Assembly: GCF_008831075.1 (NCBI RefSeq) | Contig: NZ_WBJX01000001.1 | Span: forward strand, 1,064,515 to 1,128,514 | Origin: Pseudoclavibacter terrae | GTDB lineage: Bacteria > Actinomycetota > Actinomycetes > Actinomycetales > Microbacteriaceae | Reading direction: 5' to 3' | DNA: 64,000 nt | Part shown: one piece after another, positions 34,975 to 43,337 of the stretch | Position numbering within the stretch: the first letter of the stretch is position 1 | How the letters are laid out: each line of letters opens with the position of its first letter | Program-made: the position numbers and the translations under genes | Notes under the pieces: generated by a model | What the model was told of the DNA's origin: nothing | What the model saw: the letters and a program-made list of their open reading frames with translations, nothing else | Database searches by the model: none

Positions 34975-35808
34975 ATGAGCGAGGCACCGATCGGCGTATT
35001 TGACTCTGGTGTCGGCGGGCTGACGGTCGCGAGGGAGATCCGGGCGCAGCTGCCGGGGGAGTCGCTCCTCTACGTCGGTGACACCGAGCACACGCCGTAC
35101 GGGCCGAAGCCGATCGCCGACGTCCGGCGTCTGTCGCTCGCGATCCTCGACGAGCTTGTCGAGCAGGACGTGAAGATGCTCGTGATCGCCTGCAACACGG
35201 CCTCCGCCGCCGTGCTGCGGGATGCGCGTGAGCGGTACGACGTGCCCGTCGTCGAGGTCATCGCCCCCGCCGTCCGCGCGGCCGTCAGCGCCACCCACAA
35301 CAACCGCATCGGCGTGCTCGGCACAGAGGCGACCGTGTCGTCTCGCGCCTACGACGACGCCTTCGCGGCGGCCCCGCACCTCGAGATCTTCTCGCAGGCC
35401 TGCCCGATGTTCGTCGAGTACGTCGAGCGGGGCGACACGACGAGTCCCGAACTCGTCCGCTACGCCGAGGAGTACCTCGCCCCCATCAAGGCGGCTGGCG
35501 TGGACACGGTGGTGCTCGGATGCACGCACTATCCGTTCCTGAAGGGCGTGCTCGGCTACGTGCTCGGCCCGGGCGTCCGCCTCGTGTCGAGCGACGTCGA
35601 GACGGCCCAGGACGTGTACCGCGTCCTCGCCTCCAACGGGCTGCTCAACTCGAGCGGGCGCGCTCCCCAGTACTCGTACCGCGCGACGGGCGAGAACACG
35701 GAGGCGTTCGTGAACCTCGCTGGCCGCTTCCTCGGGCCCGATGTGCGCCACGTCGAGCGCCTCATGACGGAGGCCATCAACCTGCCGCCGTCGATGCGCC
35801 GCGCCTGA
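34975..35808 (+). CDS. murI: Glutamate racemase
   Basis: A 277-aa cofactor-independent racemase making D-glutamate for peptidoglycan. The two catalytic cysteines are Cys73 (IACNTASA) and Cys183 ([11 protein letters not shown]). The substrate loop [12 protein letters not shown] and the [14 protein letters not shown] segment are also canonical. A longer upstream frame overlaps pncB and is not used. It heads a probable operon with rph and rdgB, an order shared by many actinobacteria. Confidence 0.96.
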   Translation: MSEAPIGVFDSGVGGLTVAREIRAQLPGESLLYVGDTEHTPYGPKPIADVRRLSLAILDELVEQDVKMLVIACNTASAAVLRDARERYDVPVVEVIAPAVRAAVSATHNNRIGVLGTEATVSSRAYDDAFAAAPHLEIFSQACPMFVEYVERGDTTSPELVRYAEEYLAPIKAAGVDTVVLGCTHYPFLKGVLGYVLGPGVRLVSSDVETAQDVYRVLASNGLLNSSGRAPQYSYRATGENTEAFVNLAGRFLGPDVRHVERLMTEAINLPPSMRRA

Positions 35809-35867
35809 CGCATCCGCCCGCCAGCTCCCACCGCTTTCCCGTACCCATCAGACTCCTTGGAGGACCA

Positions 35868-36599
35868 ATGACCGAAGCACGCGCAGACGGCCGCACTTAC
35901 GACCAGCTCCGCCCCGTGACGATCGAGAAGGGCTGGAGCGAGCAGGCAGAGGGCTCCGCTCTCATCTCGTTCGGGAAGACCAAGGTGCTCTGCACGGCGT
36001 CGTTCACCCCCGGCGTGCCGCGCTGGCTGAAGGGCCAGGGCAAGGGCTGGGTCACGGCCGAGTACGCGATGCTCCCGCGCGCCACGAACGACCGCAACAG
36101 CCGCGAGTCGGTGAAGGGCAAGATCGGTGGGCGCACGCACGAGATCTCGCGCCTCGTCGGACGCTCCCTCCGCGCCGCGGTCGACATGTCCGCGCTCGGG
36201 GAGAACACGATCGTGATCGACTGCGACGTGCTGCAGGCTGACGGCGGCACCCGCACGGCCGCGATCACCGGCGCCTACGTCGCGCTCGCGCAGTCCATCG
36301 AGTGGGCGAAGGCGAACAAGCACGTCCCGACGAAGGCCACCGTGCTCACGCGCTCCATCGCGGCGATCTCGGTCGGCATCGTCGACGGCGTCCCGCTGCT
36401 CGACCTCGCCTACGTGGAAGACGTGCGGGCGGGCACCGACATGAACGTCGTCGCGACGGGTGACGGCAAGCTCATCGAGGTGCAGGGCACCGCCGAGGGG
36501 CAGCCGTTCGACCGGGAGGAGCTCGACCGTCTCCTCGACATCGCCCTCGCGGGCACCGCGACGCTCACCGAGCTGCAGAACGAGGCGCTCAAGGCATGA
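35868..36599 (+). CDS. rph: Ribonuclease PH
   Basis: A 243-aa phosphorolytic 3'-5' exoribonuclease that trims tRNA 3' ends. [20 protein letters not shown], the RNA-binding [20 protein letters not shown], and phosphate-binding [17 protein letters not shown] are visible, and the C-terminal text is normal. ATG 35868 is preceded by TTGGAGGA (35857-35864). The last 4 bases overlap rdgB. Confidence 0.95.
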   Translation: MTEARADGRTYDQLRPVTIEKGWSEQAEGSALISFGKTKVLCTASFTPGVPRWLKGQGKGWVTAEYAMLPRATNDRNSRESVKGKIGGRTHEISRLVGRSLRAAVDMSALGENTIVIDCDVLQADGGTRTAAITGAYVALAQSIEWAKANKHVPTKATVLTRSIAAISVGIVDGVPLLDLAYVEDVRAGTDMNVVATGDGKLIEVQGTAEGQPFDREELDRLLDIALAGTATLTELQNEALKA

Positions 36600-37222
36600 G
36601 CGGGCCCGTCCGGGTTGTCCTCGCCTCCCACAACGCGCACAAGCTGGTCGAGCTGCGGCGCATCCTCGGCGCTCAGCTCGACGGCATCGAGCTCGTCTCC
36701 TACGACGGGCCAGAGCCACGCGAGACCGGTCTGAGCTTCGAGGCCAACGCGCTGCTCAAGGCCCGCGCCGCCGCCGAGCACACCCGGCTCCCGGCGCTCG
36801 CCGACGACTCCGGCATCTCGGTGGACGTGCTGGGCGGATCGCCCGGCATCTTCTCCGCCCGCTGGTCCGGGCCCGCGAAGGACGCCACCGAGAACCTCGA
36901 GCTGCTGCTCTGGCAGCTGAGCGACGTCTCGCATCCGCACCGCGCGGCGCAGTTCGTCGCCGCGGCGGCGCTGGTCGTGCCGGCCATCGCCTCGCCGACC
37001 GGTGAGGAACAGAGCGAGGCCGTGCTCGGTGTGTGGCCCGGCCGCATCCTGGAGCAGCGTAGCGGCGACCACGGCTTCGGCTACGACCCGATCTTCCAGC
37101 CAGATGGTGCGGAAGGGTCCGCGGCTGACCTCACCGACGCGGAGAAGGACGCCTCGAGCCACCGCCGCCGCGCCTTCGACGCGCTCGCACCCAAGCTGCG
37201 CACCGCCCTCGGTCTCAACTAG
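36596..37222 (+). CDS. rdgB: RdgB/HAM1-type non-canonical purine NTP pyrophosphatase
   Basis: A 208-aa nucleotide pool sanitiser hydrolysing d[66 protein letters not shown] and [14 protein letters not shown] are the canonical motifs; the ADDSG aspartate supplies the general base. It starts in the 4-base overlap with rph, so it is translationally coupled. A 66-nt palindrome starts 4 bases after its stop. Confidence 0.94.
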   Translation: MSGPVRVVLASHNAHKLVELRRILGAQLDGIELVSYDGPEPRETGLSFEANALLKARAAAEHTRLPALADDSGISVDVLGGSPGIFSARWSGPAKDATENLELLLWQLSDVSHPHRAAQFVAAAALVVPAIASPTGEEQSEAVLGVWPGRILEQRSGDHGFGYDPIFQPDGAEGSAADLTDAEKDASSHRRRAFDALAPKLRTALGLN

Positions 37223-37225
37223 CGA

Positions 37226-37291
37226 CTCGGGATGGGAAACTCGCTTCGTGCTGGAGAACGTTCCAGCACGAAGCGAGTTTGCCATCCCGAG
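37226..37291. repeat. Long near-perfect palindrome, 30-bp arms
   Basis: The arms 37226-37255 and 37262-37291 match at 29 of 30 positions (core AAACTCGCTTCGTGCTGGA) around GAACGT. It sits between the convergent rdgB and class III aminotransferase genes. It could terminate both but has no T tract, and its length and symmetry suggest a palindromic mobile or REP-like unit. Confidence 0.8.
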
Positions 37292-37326
37292 CTTCTCGGG
37301 TTGCCGTCGGTGACGACGAGCCCGTG

Positions 37327-38703
37327 TCAGAGCAGCGAGCTGGCCTCGGTGAGCACGCCGCGAAGCGTCTGCTCGATCTCGTCGAACTCGGCCTGGCCGA
37401 TCGTGAGAGGCGGGGCGAGCTGGATGACGGGGTCGCCACGGTCGTCGGCGCGGCAGTACAGGCCGGCGTCGAAGAGCGCCTTCGAGAGGAACCCGCGCAG
37501 CAGGCGCTCCGATTCCTCGTCGTTGAAGGTCTCGCGAGTGTCCTTGTCCTTGACGAGCTCGATGCCGAAGAAGTAGCCGTCGCCGCGCACGTCGCCGACG
37601 ATCGGGATGTCGAGGAGCTTGTCGAGGGCAGCACGGAAGTGCGGCGAGTTCTCCTTGACGTTCTGCGTGAGGCGCTCCTCCTCGAAGATCTTGAGGTTCT
37701 CGAGCGCCACGGCCGCCGAGACCGGGTGGCCGCCGAACGTGTAGCCGTGCGAGAACGACGTCTGGCCGTGCTTGAACGGCTCGTAGATGCGGTCGCTGAC
37801 GATGGTGGCGCCGATGGGCGAGTAGCCGCTTGTCATGCCCTTGGCGCACGTGATCATGTCCGGCTGGATGTCGTAGGTCGTCGACGCGAACATGTCGCCG
37901 ATGCGGCCGAAGCCCGTGATGACCTCGTCGGCGACGAGCAGCACGTCGTACTTCGTGCAGATCTCGCGCACACGCTTGAAGTAGCCAGGGGGAGGCGTGA
38001 AGCATCCGCCCGAGTTCTGGACTGGCTCGAGGAACACTGCGGCGACCGTCTCAGGGCCTTCGAAGAGGATCATCTCCTCGATGCGGTTCGCGGCCCACTG
38101 GCCGAACTCGATGAGGTTGTCACCGTGCTCGGTGGCGCGGTAGAAGTTCGTGTTCGGCACGCGGAAGCCGCCGGGTGTGAGGGGTTCGAACATCGCCTTC
38201 ATGGCGGGGATGCCCGTGATCGCGAGTGCACCCTGCGGCGTGCCGTGGTAGGCCACCGACCGAGAGATGACCTTGTGCTTGGTGGGCTGGCCCTGCAGCT
38301 TCCAGTAGTACTTGGCGAGCTTGAAGGCCGTCTCGACGGCCTCGCCGCCGCCCGTCGAGAAGAAGACCCGGTTGAGGTCGCCCGGCGCGTAGTCAGCGAT
38401 GCGGTCGGCGAGCTCGATGGCATTCGGGTGCGCGTACGACCAGATGGGGAAGAACGCCAGCTCGGCGGCCTGCTTGGCGGCGGTCTCGGCGAGACGCGTG
38501 CGGCCGTGCCCCGCGTTGACGACGAAGAGGCCGGAGAGGCCATCGAAGTACTTCTTGCCCTTCGAGTCCCAGATGTGGTGCCCGTCGCCCTTGACGATGA
38601 TGGGCACACCGGCGCCGTCCTCCATCACGGACTGGCGCGAGAAGTGCATCCAGAGGTGGTCTTTGGCCTTCTGTTGCAGGTCGGCTTCGTTGAACTCGGT
38701 CAT
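37327..38703 (-). CDS. Class III (omega) PLP-dependent aminotransferase
   Basis: A 458-aa aminotransferase of the class III fold. HIWDSKGKKYFDGLSGLFVV, FFSTGGGEAVETAFKLA, VAAVFLEPVQNSGG and LLVADEVITGFGR are visible, and TCAKGMTSGYSPIGATIVSD carries the PLP lysine. The wording is closest to aspartate-aminotransferase-family enzymes annotated as putrescine, beta-alanine or taurine-pyruvate aminotransferase; the substrate cannot be assigned. ATG 38701-38703 has AAGGAG 8 bases upstream. The upstream continuation of the frame crosses the tRNA gene and is excluded. Confidence 0.88.
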   Translation of the reverse strand: MTEFNEADLQQKAKDHLWMHFSRQSVMEDGAGVPIIVKGDGHHIWDSKGKKYFDGLSGLFVVNAGHGRTRLAETAAKQAAELAFFPIWSYAHPNAIELADRIADYAPGDLNRVFFSTGGGEAVETAFKLAKYYWKLQGQPTKHKVISRSVAYHGTPQGALAITGIPAMKAMFEPLTPGGFRVPNTNFYRATEHGDNLIEFGQWAANRIEEMILFEGPETVAAVFLEPVQNSGGCFTPPPGYFKRVREICTKYDVLLVADEVITGFGRIGDMFASTTYDIQPDMITCAKGMTSGYSPIGATIVSDRIYEPFKHGQTSFSHGYTFGGHPVSAAVALENLKIFEEERLTQNVKENSPHFRAALDKLLDIPIVGDVRGDGYFFGIELVKDKDTRETFNDEESERLLRGFLSKALFDAGLYCRADDRGDPVIQLAPPLTIGQAEFDEIEQTLRGVLTEASSLL

Positions 38704-38801
38704 CGTCGATGCTCCTTCGCAGTGCTGGTACTGGAACCGTACCCGTTGGTCGGGGAGACGGACCAGACAGTCTGTCGAGTCGGAGGAGCCTGACACTCCA
38801 G

Positions 38802-38883
38802 TGCGGAAGGCGGGACTTGAACCCGCACGCTCGAAAGCACAGGAACCTAAATCCTGCGTGTCTGCCAATTTCACCACTCCCGC
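38802..38883 (-). tRNA. tRNA-Leu (TAG)
   Basis: An 82-nt cloverleaf read on the minus strand. The anticodon stem CAGGA/TCCTG flanks the loop TTTAGGT, giving anticodon TAG. The acceptor GCGGGAG pairs with CTTCCGC (one G:T), and there is a long variable arm typical of leucine tRNAs. CCA is not encoded. Confidence 0.94.
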
Positions 38884-39007
38884 GAGCACGGGCGTACCCG
38901 TGTGCGGGAACCAGTCTAGGGCGGCGTTGAAGGGCAGCGGAGTCGAGGCTCGCGGGCTCCTGTGGATAACTTCTGCGGGGTTCTCCGGTTTTCGGCAGGC
39001 TGTCGTC

Positions 39008-39916
39008 GTGAGCATCGCTGTAAGCACCATCACCGACCGAATCCGTCGTCGTGTCCTGCTCGAGGGCATCGACCTCGGCGGCGATCGTACGAGGGCCGCG
39101 GACATCGCGCGGGAAGAGGTGCGCGGCTACGCCGAGGAGGCCCTCGGGTCCTCACTGCCGCTCGTGCACGACGAGGAGTCGACGACGCGCGAGGTGCTCG
39201 CGCGGGTCACTGGCTTCGGCGTGCTTCAGCCGTACCTCGACGATCCGGAGATCGAGGAGATCTGGATCAACGCACCGAGCAGGGTGTTCGTCGCGCGCGG
39301 CGGAGTCCCCGAGCTCACGCCGACGGTCGTCCCCGAGGGTGACCTGCGCGACCTCATCGAGCGGATGCTCCAGTCGAGCGGCCGGCGCGTCGACCTGTCC
39401 TCCCCGTTCGTCGACGCTTCCCTCCCCAACGGCGAACGCCTGCACGTGGCGGTCCCGGAGGTGACCCGCCGGTACCCGTCGGTGAACATCAGGAAGTTCA
39501 CCCGCCGAATCCGCGACCTCTCGCACCTCGTCGAGCGAGAGGCGCTCACCGCCCAGGCGGCGGAGTTCCTGCAGCTCGCGGTCCTGGCCGGATGCAACAT
39601 CCTCGTCTCCGGCGCCACGCACACGGGCAAGACGACCATGATCAATGCGCTCCTCTCCTCCGTGCGCAGCGAAGAGCGCATCGTCACCGTCGAGGAGACA
39701 TTCGAACTCGATCTCGTCGCGCGCGACGTGGTCGCGCTGCAGTGCAGGCAGGCGAATCTCGAGGGCACCGGGGAGATCACCCTCCGCCGGCTCATCAAAG
39801 AGGCGCTTCGGATGCGACCCGACTGGCTCGTGGTCGGCGAAGTGCGGGAAGCGGAGAGCCTCGACCTGCTGATCGCCCTGAACAGCGGCATACCTGAAAC
39901 TACTAACGCGCAATGA
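39008..39916 (+). pseudogene. cpaF: 5' portion of the Tad pilus ATPase gene cpaF/tadA, interrupted by the integrative element
   Basis: The first 294 codons of a VirB11-like secretion ATPase that powers Tad/Flp pilus assembly. It has the N-terminal domain (DPEIEEIWINAPSRVFVARG), an unusual Walker A at 202 (GATHTGKTT, usual form GGTGSGKTT) and the Walker B-type RPDWLVVGEVREAES. At LLIALNSG it runs into the element's left end at 39892 and ends after a foreign tail PETTNAQ. The rest, with the essential SIHANS histidine segment, lies 10.4 kb away. GTG 39008 is the chosen start. The truncated product should be inactive unless the element excises. Confidence 0.93.
39880..39902. other. attL, left attachment site
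   Basis: Chromosomal GAACAGCGGC meets element ACCTGAAAC across the central AT at 39890-39891. The shared positions with attR are GG-AT-CCTG, so only the AT at the centre of symmetry fits both inferred parental sites. Confidence 0.85.
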
Positions 39917-40260
39917 GAAGTTTGGGAGACCAGCCTCAGCGGCGACCGAGACTCAAGCAACTCCTTGACAAACTGGCCTAGTTGTAATCGATCGAATCCT
40001 CCTTGTGTATCGCCGCTCCAAACCTCAATCTCTATTGCAGGAGTCTGAGGAACTGGGTCAGAAATCGTCACCTGACCCGGTACTACATTCGTGATACTAA
40101 GTCCAATATTTGCGGCGTGTCGTGGTAGAATGGATGCTGAGCGGCAAACTCCGGAGGGGTGCGACCCAATCCCCGCACCCCTTCCGCCTGCCGCTCTTCC
40201 ACCGGAAATCTCGAGGTTCGAAGGAGTTGCCGCTCAATAGTCCTCAACGAAGAGGACGAC
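39917..40260. other. Left end of the element, regulatory region with a possible minus-strand small ORF
   Basis: No rightward gene. On the minus strand a GTG at 40071 opens a frame (TISDPVPQTPAIEIEVWSG) of about 60 codons up to attL. In the integrated state it continues into antisense cpaF; in an excised circle it would continue toward the integrase. GGGTCAG (40055-40061) is mirrored by CTGACCC (40072-40078) around that start. A TAGAAT at 40126-40131 may be the -10 box for the first rightward gene. Confidence 0.4.
40139..40196 (+). promoter_or_regulatory. Strong two-part stem-loop in the leader of the first element gene
   Basis: GAGCGGCA (40139-40146) pairs with TGCCGCTC (40189-40196). Inside it, GGAGGGGTGCG (40153-40163) pairs with CGCACCCCTTCC (40174-40185), leaving a 10-base loop and one mismatch. 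It lies 64 bases before ATG 40261 and has no T tract, so an attenuator, a protein-binding leader or a small RNA are the options. Confidence 0.55.
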
Positions 40261-41220
40261 ATGACCCAACTTGAAGACCCGTACGCTTGGCCAACCCCGC
40301 CGCCCAAGCTCCCCAAGAAGCGCCGTCAGACTGACGACGGCGATCTCGTGCAGGATCACTCTGCCCCTGACTTCGGGCAGGAGGTCAACAAGCTCATTCT
40401 CCGAGTGCTAGGCGACCTCGTGCGGGCCGACGAGAGCCTTCTCGACCGTCCGGAGGAGCTGGCGGAGCTGGGGCGCGAGCGCGTCTTCGACATCGCTGAC
40501 GACCATGTGCTCATCGATTACGAGCTTGACACGGGCGGAGCACCATCCAGCAACGCGATGGGGCATGCAGGCCTCATCCGAGCCGACGACCTCGAAGCGA
40601 GGGTCGATAATGCTGTCGAGTTCATGCAGCTCTCGCACATCACCAACGACGAGCACCGGGAGATGCAACGTCGGCGCGGTCGGGCCGGCGGGAAGCGCTC
40701 GAAGCGGGGGAAGGGCTTCACGCTCAACGACTTCGCACCGCACGCGCATCTGACGAACAAGGCAGCAGCAGAAGAGATGCGGTGCTCTCCTCGCACCGTG
40801 GCATCCCTCAGGAAGCTGTACAGGGAGACGGTGACCAAGAGTGTGCAAACTAAGCCTACTAACCCCCCAGAGGGAGACCAGGCAGAGGGAGATCGGCAGG
40901 AGCTACCCGCAGCAGCTCAGCAGGTCGAAGACACTCCAGAGCATCAACTCTCGGTGTACTACAGCCATGAGGATGAACCGGAGCCACCGGAGTTCCTTGA
41001 CGACTACACCTATGAGCACCTCCTGTTCCTCAAACACTCTCAGCGGCTCCGTAATGACCTGCGACGTGCAGAGATGACGGATGCGGACTGGAGGCTCGCT
41101 CAGCATTGGAGTGCTGAGGACTACGCGAACAGTCGCATCTCGACCACTGTGGATCGCCGGGAATGGGACGAGCTGCAAGCTTTTATCGACGCGCTCGAAA
41201 TGACTGACAGCTCGGTATAG
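40261..41220 (+). CDS. Phage-like helix-turn-helix protein, function unknown
   Basis: A 319-aa protein, not recognised as a family. The first 45 residues are Pro/Lys-rich. A basic stretch RRRGRAGGKRSKRGKGF near 150 precedes a helix-turn-helix-like segment LTNKAAAEEMRCSPRTVASL, then an acidic, Pro-rich linker and a helical C-terminus with a YTYEHLLFLKHSQRLRNDL-type core. First gene of the element's rightward block, so a replication or regulatory role is possible but unproved. ATG 40261 is used; the longer frame would include the structured leader. Confidence 0.7.
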   Translation: MTQLEDPYAWPTPPPKLPKKRRQTDDGDLVQDHSAPDFGQEVNKLILRVLGDLVRADESLLDRPEELAELGRERVFDIADDHVLIDYELDTGGAPSSNAMGHAGLIRADDLEARVDNAVEFMQLSHITNDEHREMQRRRGRAGGKRSKRGKGFTLNDFAPHAHLTNKAAAEEMRCSPRTVASLRKLYRETVTKSVQTKPTNPPEGDQAEGDRQELPAAAQQVEDTPEHQLSVYYSHEDEPEPPEFLDDYTYEHLLFLKHSQRLRNDLRRAEMTDADWRLAQHWSAEDYANSRISTTVDRREWDELQAFIDALEMTDSSV

Positions 41221-41398
41221 GTAGCTGGACAGTCCCCCTGTCTCAGACGGCTGTTCCGTCGCCGATCGTCTGCTTCGATCGCCTCTCAGGCCCAGAGAAC
41301 ACGCAAATTTTCGACCACATCCCAGCTGGCAGTAGGGCAACCACCCCGTTTCCCGCTTCACGCAGTGCCAGCCGAAGAGTCGCTGGCGATTGCCGATA

Positions 41399-41423
41399 GT
41401 AGAAGTAACAGCTCAACTTCTAC
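41399..41423 (+). promoter_or_regulatory. Inverted repeat before the terminase-like gene
   Basis: GTAGAAGT (41399-41406) is mirrored exactly by ACTTCTAC (41416-41423), ending 17 bases before ATG 41441. It could be an operator or a hairpin limiting access to the start. Confidence 0.5.
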
Positions 41424-41440
41424 CGACGGGAACCGACAAC

Positions 41441-42031
41441 ATGGCTATGCAATGCAAGGTCTGCACCTCCTCGCTTCAGGGGCGGATCGACGCGGCCCTC
41501 CTTGCAGGCGAAACGGTCGCGAGCGTCCAGCGCGCTCATCCGTCGTTCACCGACTCGGCGATCAGGCGGCACTACCGGAACCATGTCCAGGCCACGATCA
41601 TCTCGAAGGTCGCGAACCTTCCCGGACTCGACACGGCTGACCTCGTACTCCGGCTCGTGCAGCTCGCCAACGACGCGATGGGCGTCCGAAACCAAGCTGT
41701 CGCCCAGCGCAACGGCTCCGCAACCCTCAGGGCCGCGAACGCCGAACTCGGCATCCTCCGCGAGTTGATTCAGACGCTCGGCATCGACGACACCGACGTG
41801 CACGTCTACATGCAAGAAGCCCAAGCGCTCGCAGGAGCGGCAGGGGCCGTCGCGCAGGAACACCCCGAGTTCGGTGCCCTCCTCATCGCAGAACTACGCG
41901 AGACATCTCCCGAGCTCGCATCCGGCTTCGAAGCACTGAGCGCAGCCCGCGCTCTCCCCAAACCAGAACAGGACCCCCCTCATGACATCCAAGACACTCA
42001 CTCCCCAAGTCCAACAGCTCCTCGAAGCTAA
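41441..42031 (+). CDS. Small-terminase-like DNA-binding protein
   Basis: A 196-aa protein. Its N-terminus CKVCTSSLQGRIDAALLAGE, then TVASVQRAHPSFTDSAIRRH, is of the Cys-x-x-Cys plus helix-turn-helix kind often found on phage small-terminase or homeodomain-like proteins. The middle is helical (LVLRLVQLANDAMGVRN, ILRELIQTLGI) and the C-terminus Pro-rich. No large terminase is nearby, so packaging is unlikely, and a regulatory or packaging-interference role is only conjecture. ATG 41441 was chosen over the frame start at 41390. It overlaps the next gene by 50 bases. Confidence 0.6.
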   Translation: MAMQCKVCTSSLQGRIDAALLAGETVASVQRAHPSFTDSAIRRHYRNHVQATIISKVANLPGLDTADLVLRLVQLANDAMGVRNQAVAQRNGSATLRAANAELGILRELIQTLGIDDTDVHVYMQEAQALAGAAGAVAQEHPEFGALLIAELRETSPELASGFEALSAARALPKPEQDPPHDIQDTHSPSPTAPRS

Positions 42032-42464
42032 GCAAGTACCCGGAGAGCTGCACCAGCTCGTCGGCTCGACCTGGCACGTCCTCTCACCGCGCGGAATTCT
42101 CCTTTTCGGCCAGGTGTACACACGCGGAGACGAGTTCACGCTCACCGCCGACACCGTGGCCAAGTCCGTCAATCGACTGGGCGAGTCCCTGCTGGCGAGC
42201 TTCCTCAGCGACGACGCCCAACTCGCCGCATGGGGCGAAGTCCGCTTCGCCGCCGGTCCACGCCCTGAGGACTTTCAGCAGCTCCTAGCCGGCTCGACCG
42301 CATGGAAGCTCGCGAAGCAAGCTGCGCTCGCTCGCGCGGGTCGATACCCCTACGGCACGAAGCTCCGCGACGACGCCATGCGAGAGGTGGAAGCGCAGTT
42401 TGGCCCCGGCGACATCGCGACCGGCGGTCAGACGAACTCACACGGCGGGCAGGTCACCCCATGA
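41982..42464 (+). CDS. Phage-like protein of unknown function
   Basis: A 160-aa protein without recognised family. A globular N-terminal part (LLEAKQVPGELHQLVGSTWH, then VLSPRGILLFGQVYTRGDEF) is followed by a helical part with WKLAKQAALARAGRYPYG. It starts inside the previous gene in another frame and ends in a 4-base ATGA overlap, the tight packing seen in phage operons. Confidence 0.6.
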   Translation: MTSKTLTPQVQQLLEAKQVPGELHQLVGSTWHVLSPRGILLFGQVYTRGDEFTLTADTVAKSVNRLGESLLASFLSDDAQLAAWGEVRFAAGPRPEDFQQLLAGSTAWKLAKQAALARAGRYPYGTKLRDDAMREVEAQFGPGDIATGGQTNSHGGQVTP

Positions 42465-42847
42465 CCTCGAACCGAGCGAACCGACACCGCGGCGAAGAGT
42501 TCCGAACACGGGTCGCGAACTTCTTCAAACTCGCGCTCCTGCCCGTTGTCCAGAAGGTTCCCATCGACAGCCTGGCGACGGCGTTCAGGATGGACCCTCG
42601 TCCCCAGATTTCCCATCTCCACATCGGCGAGCATTTCGCTGTCTCGGTCTCAACTGGGTTCCCTCTCGACGTATCCGGCAACCTCGATCGCGCCGAAGCA
42701 AACGCCCGAACCGATCGGCGACCGTATGCGGTGGCCGTGATCGAGCGACAACGACGAGACGGGATCGAAGAGTCCTACGCCGTCCTGTCTCTCGACACCC
42801 TGCGGTCGCTCATCGAGCAAGTGGAGCGAGGTGGCTCTCGTGATTGA
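42461..42847 (+). CDS. Phage-like protein of unknown function
   Basis: A 128-aa protein, not recognised. It begins with a basic stretch (NRANRHRGEEFRTRVANFF) and continues with IDSLATAFRMDPRPQISHLH, then a beta-rich end (YAVAVIERQRRDGIEESYAV). ATG 42461 lies in the overlap with the preceding stop. It overlaps the next gene by 17 bases. Confidence 0.58.
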   Translation: MTSNRANRHRGEEFRTRVANFFKLALLPVVQKVPIDSLATAFRMDPRPQISHLHIGEHFAVSVSTGFPLDVSGNLDRAEANARTDRRPYAVAVIERQRRDGIEESYAVLSLDTLRSLIEQVERGGSRD

Positions 42848-43136
42848 AGCGGAGCAGACGCCTAGGCGACGTGGCCGACCTCCTGGGAGTACGAGTCAGA
42901 AGGTCAGCCGGATCGAGATCATCCATAACGGCACGCTCTGGCTCTTTCCCGAGGGCACGCGCATCCGCAGAGTCATGCTGGACCGCAAGGCCTGGCTCAT
43001 CGTCGCCCCGGCGTCGGAACGCCCCTTCCTCGTCGACGACATGAACTGCAAGCGCCACGTGACAGACGACGACCAAGAGATGCTCCTCCGCCTCGTATCC
43101 GCAGACACAGGCTCGGTAGTCGACCACAGCTCATAG
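42831..43136 (+). CDS. Small phage-like protein with an AT-hook-like N-terminus
   Basis: A 101-aa protein, function unknown. PRRRGRPPGSTSQKV near residue 11 has the GRP core of an AT hook, and the rest is beta-rich (EIIHNGTLWLFPEGTRIRRV). GTG 42831 overlaps the previous gene. The operon then ends in the hairpins at 43149-43186 and 43295-43323. Confidence 0.58.
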   Translation: MALVIEAEQTPRRRGRPPGSTSQKVSRIEIIHNGTLWLFPEGTRIRRVMLDRKAWLIVAPASERPFLVDDMNCKRHVTDDDQEMLLRLVSADTGSVVDHSS

Positions 43137-43148
43137 ATTTCAGAAACC

Positions 43149-43323
43149 GGGCGCTGGTGATTCCTGCTTGACCTCGACCAGCGCCCACTCCTACGGCGGA
43201 GCCTGAGAACTCCGCAGTGCGGCACGTTGTCCTCGACGGAGCCGCGCAGAGCGTCCGGCGATCTTTGGTCATTTCGTCCCGGACAGTTCCGACACCCCCT
43301 GCCAGCCGGGCGACGGCAGGGGG
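43149..43323. terminator. Cluster of hairpins ending the phage-like operon
   Basis: GGGCGCTGG (43149-43157) pairs with CCAGCGCCC (43178-43186), GCGGAG (43196-43201) with CTCCGC (43210-43215), and CCCCCTGCC (43295-43303) with GGCAGGGGG (43315-43323). The last is followed by TTTG and is the best factor-independent terminator. It also serves the leftward small gene. Confidence 0.75.
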
Positions 43324-43337
43324 TTTGTCGGAAGCCG

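Noticed and set aside
36410-38793. Long frames antisense or sense to rph, rdgB and the class III aminotransferase
   Set aside because: They cross the 66-base palindrome and the true genes have complete, canonical proteins in the other frames.
40261-43136. A complete prophage
   Set aside because: No terminase large subunit, portal, capsid, tail or lysis cassette is present in the 10.4-kb element.
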